Positions 63,847-64,000 of a DNA stretch of 64,000 nt are shown here, piece by piece; position 1 is the first letter of the stretch, and each line of letters starts with the position of its first letter. This DNA comes from an uncultured Fodinibius sp. Lineage in GTDB: Bacteria > Bacteroidota > Rhodothermia > Balneolales > Balneolaceae. A program made the position numbers and the translations under genes. The notes beneath the pieces were generated by a model, which saw only the letters and a list, made by a program, of their open reading frames with translations, did no database searches and was not told the origin of the DNA. Location: NCBI GenBank assembly GCA_913056235.1, contig CAJXMW010000002.1, forward strand, positions 372,001 to 436,000. Direction: 5' to 3'.

Positions 63847-64000
63847 TCAATTTTGAGCTTCAGTAATGCCATGGGGAGTGGGTTTACCAGTTTCATCAAG
63901 ATGCACAAATACGATTTCATCAATCTTGATAATCGTATCCTTGGAAAACTTGTTTCGTACCTCGCATCGGACGGTAATGGATGTTTTTCCAAATTTTACT
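63847..64000 (-). CDS. C-terminal part of a hotdog acyl-CoA thioesterase (cut by window edge)
   Basis: The frame on the minus strand reads FGKTSITVRCEVRNKF, then IIKIDEIVFVHLDETGKPTPHG and ends at 63847-63849. The strand pattern and the F-V-x-x-D-x-x-GKPTP segment match YciA/BACH-type acyl-CoA hydrolases. The N-terminal part with the catalytic Asp/Asn lies beyond the window. Confidence 0.8.
   Translation of the reverse strand, partial: VKFGKTSITVRCEVRNKFSKDTIIKIDEIVFVHLDETGKPTPHGITEAQN

Overview
The window looks like a chromosomal piece of a marine or halophilic member of the Balneolaeota/Bacteroidota group. The grounds are a type IX secretion (Por) C-terminal sorting tag, an F-ATPase operon without beta and epsilon genes, DUF3467 and bactofilin families, a Bacteroidota-type B12-dependent ribonucleotide reductase, and frequent starts without an obvious Shine-Dalgarno. 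The phylum is an inference from protein families; no rRNA is present.

Layout. 1-4170: cluster of DnaA-box-like 9-mers, then nrdJ and its terminator. 4183-5697: AT-rich orphan gene with a disordered N-terminus and a C-terminal domain resembling predicted pPIWI-associating nucleases. 5701-10498 (minus): menaquinone genes menF-menD-menH-menB, tightly coupled. 10713-11548: an acetyltransferase and a small DUF4290-like protein. 11741-20038: one long probable transcription unit, running from a cystathionine-beta-synthase-like enzyme through DUF3467, an M23 endopeptidase and a bactofilin to atpZ-atpI-atpB-atpE-atpF-atpH-atpA-atpG, followed by tRNA-Ser(TGA). 20277-30990: an envelope/lipid region (TolC-type channel, MlaC/HpnM-like carrier, two glycosyltransferases, a flippase-like membrane protein, an HTTM protein with a small partner, a DUF3047 protein and an MMPL/RND lipid exporter), with one decayed barrel gene.

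30991-31620 is a small gene graveyard (trkH tail, a bacterial-repeat lipoprotein tail). 31733-39240 holds an AtuA-like protein, a FAD oxidoreductase and two ABC exporter halves with the sequence asymmetry of a heterodimer, separated by an RNase Z-like protein that has an altered metal motif and a long basic tail. 39337-43911 has a class V aminotransferase, a dead LytTR-type response regulator, a TPR protein, a lone receiver domain and a small membrane protein.

43990-46860 is a decayed accessory region around tRNA-Leu(CAA): a probable structured RNA and remnants of an HMCES/YedK protein, a phage protein, a DUF726 hydrolase and a HEAT-repeat protein. 46893-52599 returns to intact envelope genes (LpoB-like, COG3014-like, MscS, CASTOR/POLLUX-type channel). 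52970-53540 contains a dead IS1595-type transposase. 53625-55008 has a tiny zinc-ribbon membrane protein and a DUF411/TlpA pair. 55270-62194 encodes a large FG-GAP repeat protein with a type IX sorting tag, a bacterial-repeat lipoprotein sharing a C-terminal module with it, and an uncharacterised exported protein. The window ends with galE, an Hpt protein and the tail of a hotdog thioesterase, all on the minus strand.

No CRISPR array, intact prophage or intact insertion sequence was seen. The best candidates for something new are the structured RNA at 43994-44168, the orphan gene at 4183, the lipid-export cluster, and the RNase Z variant between two ABC exporter halves.
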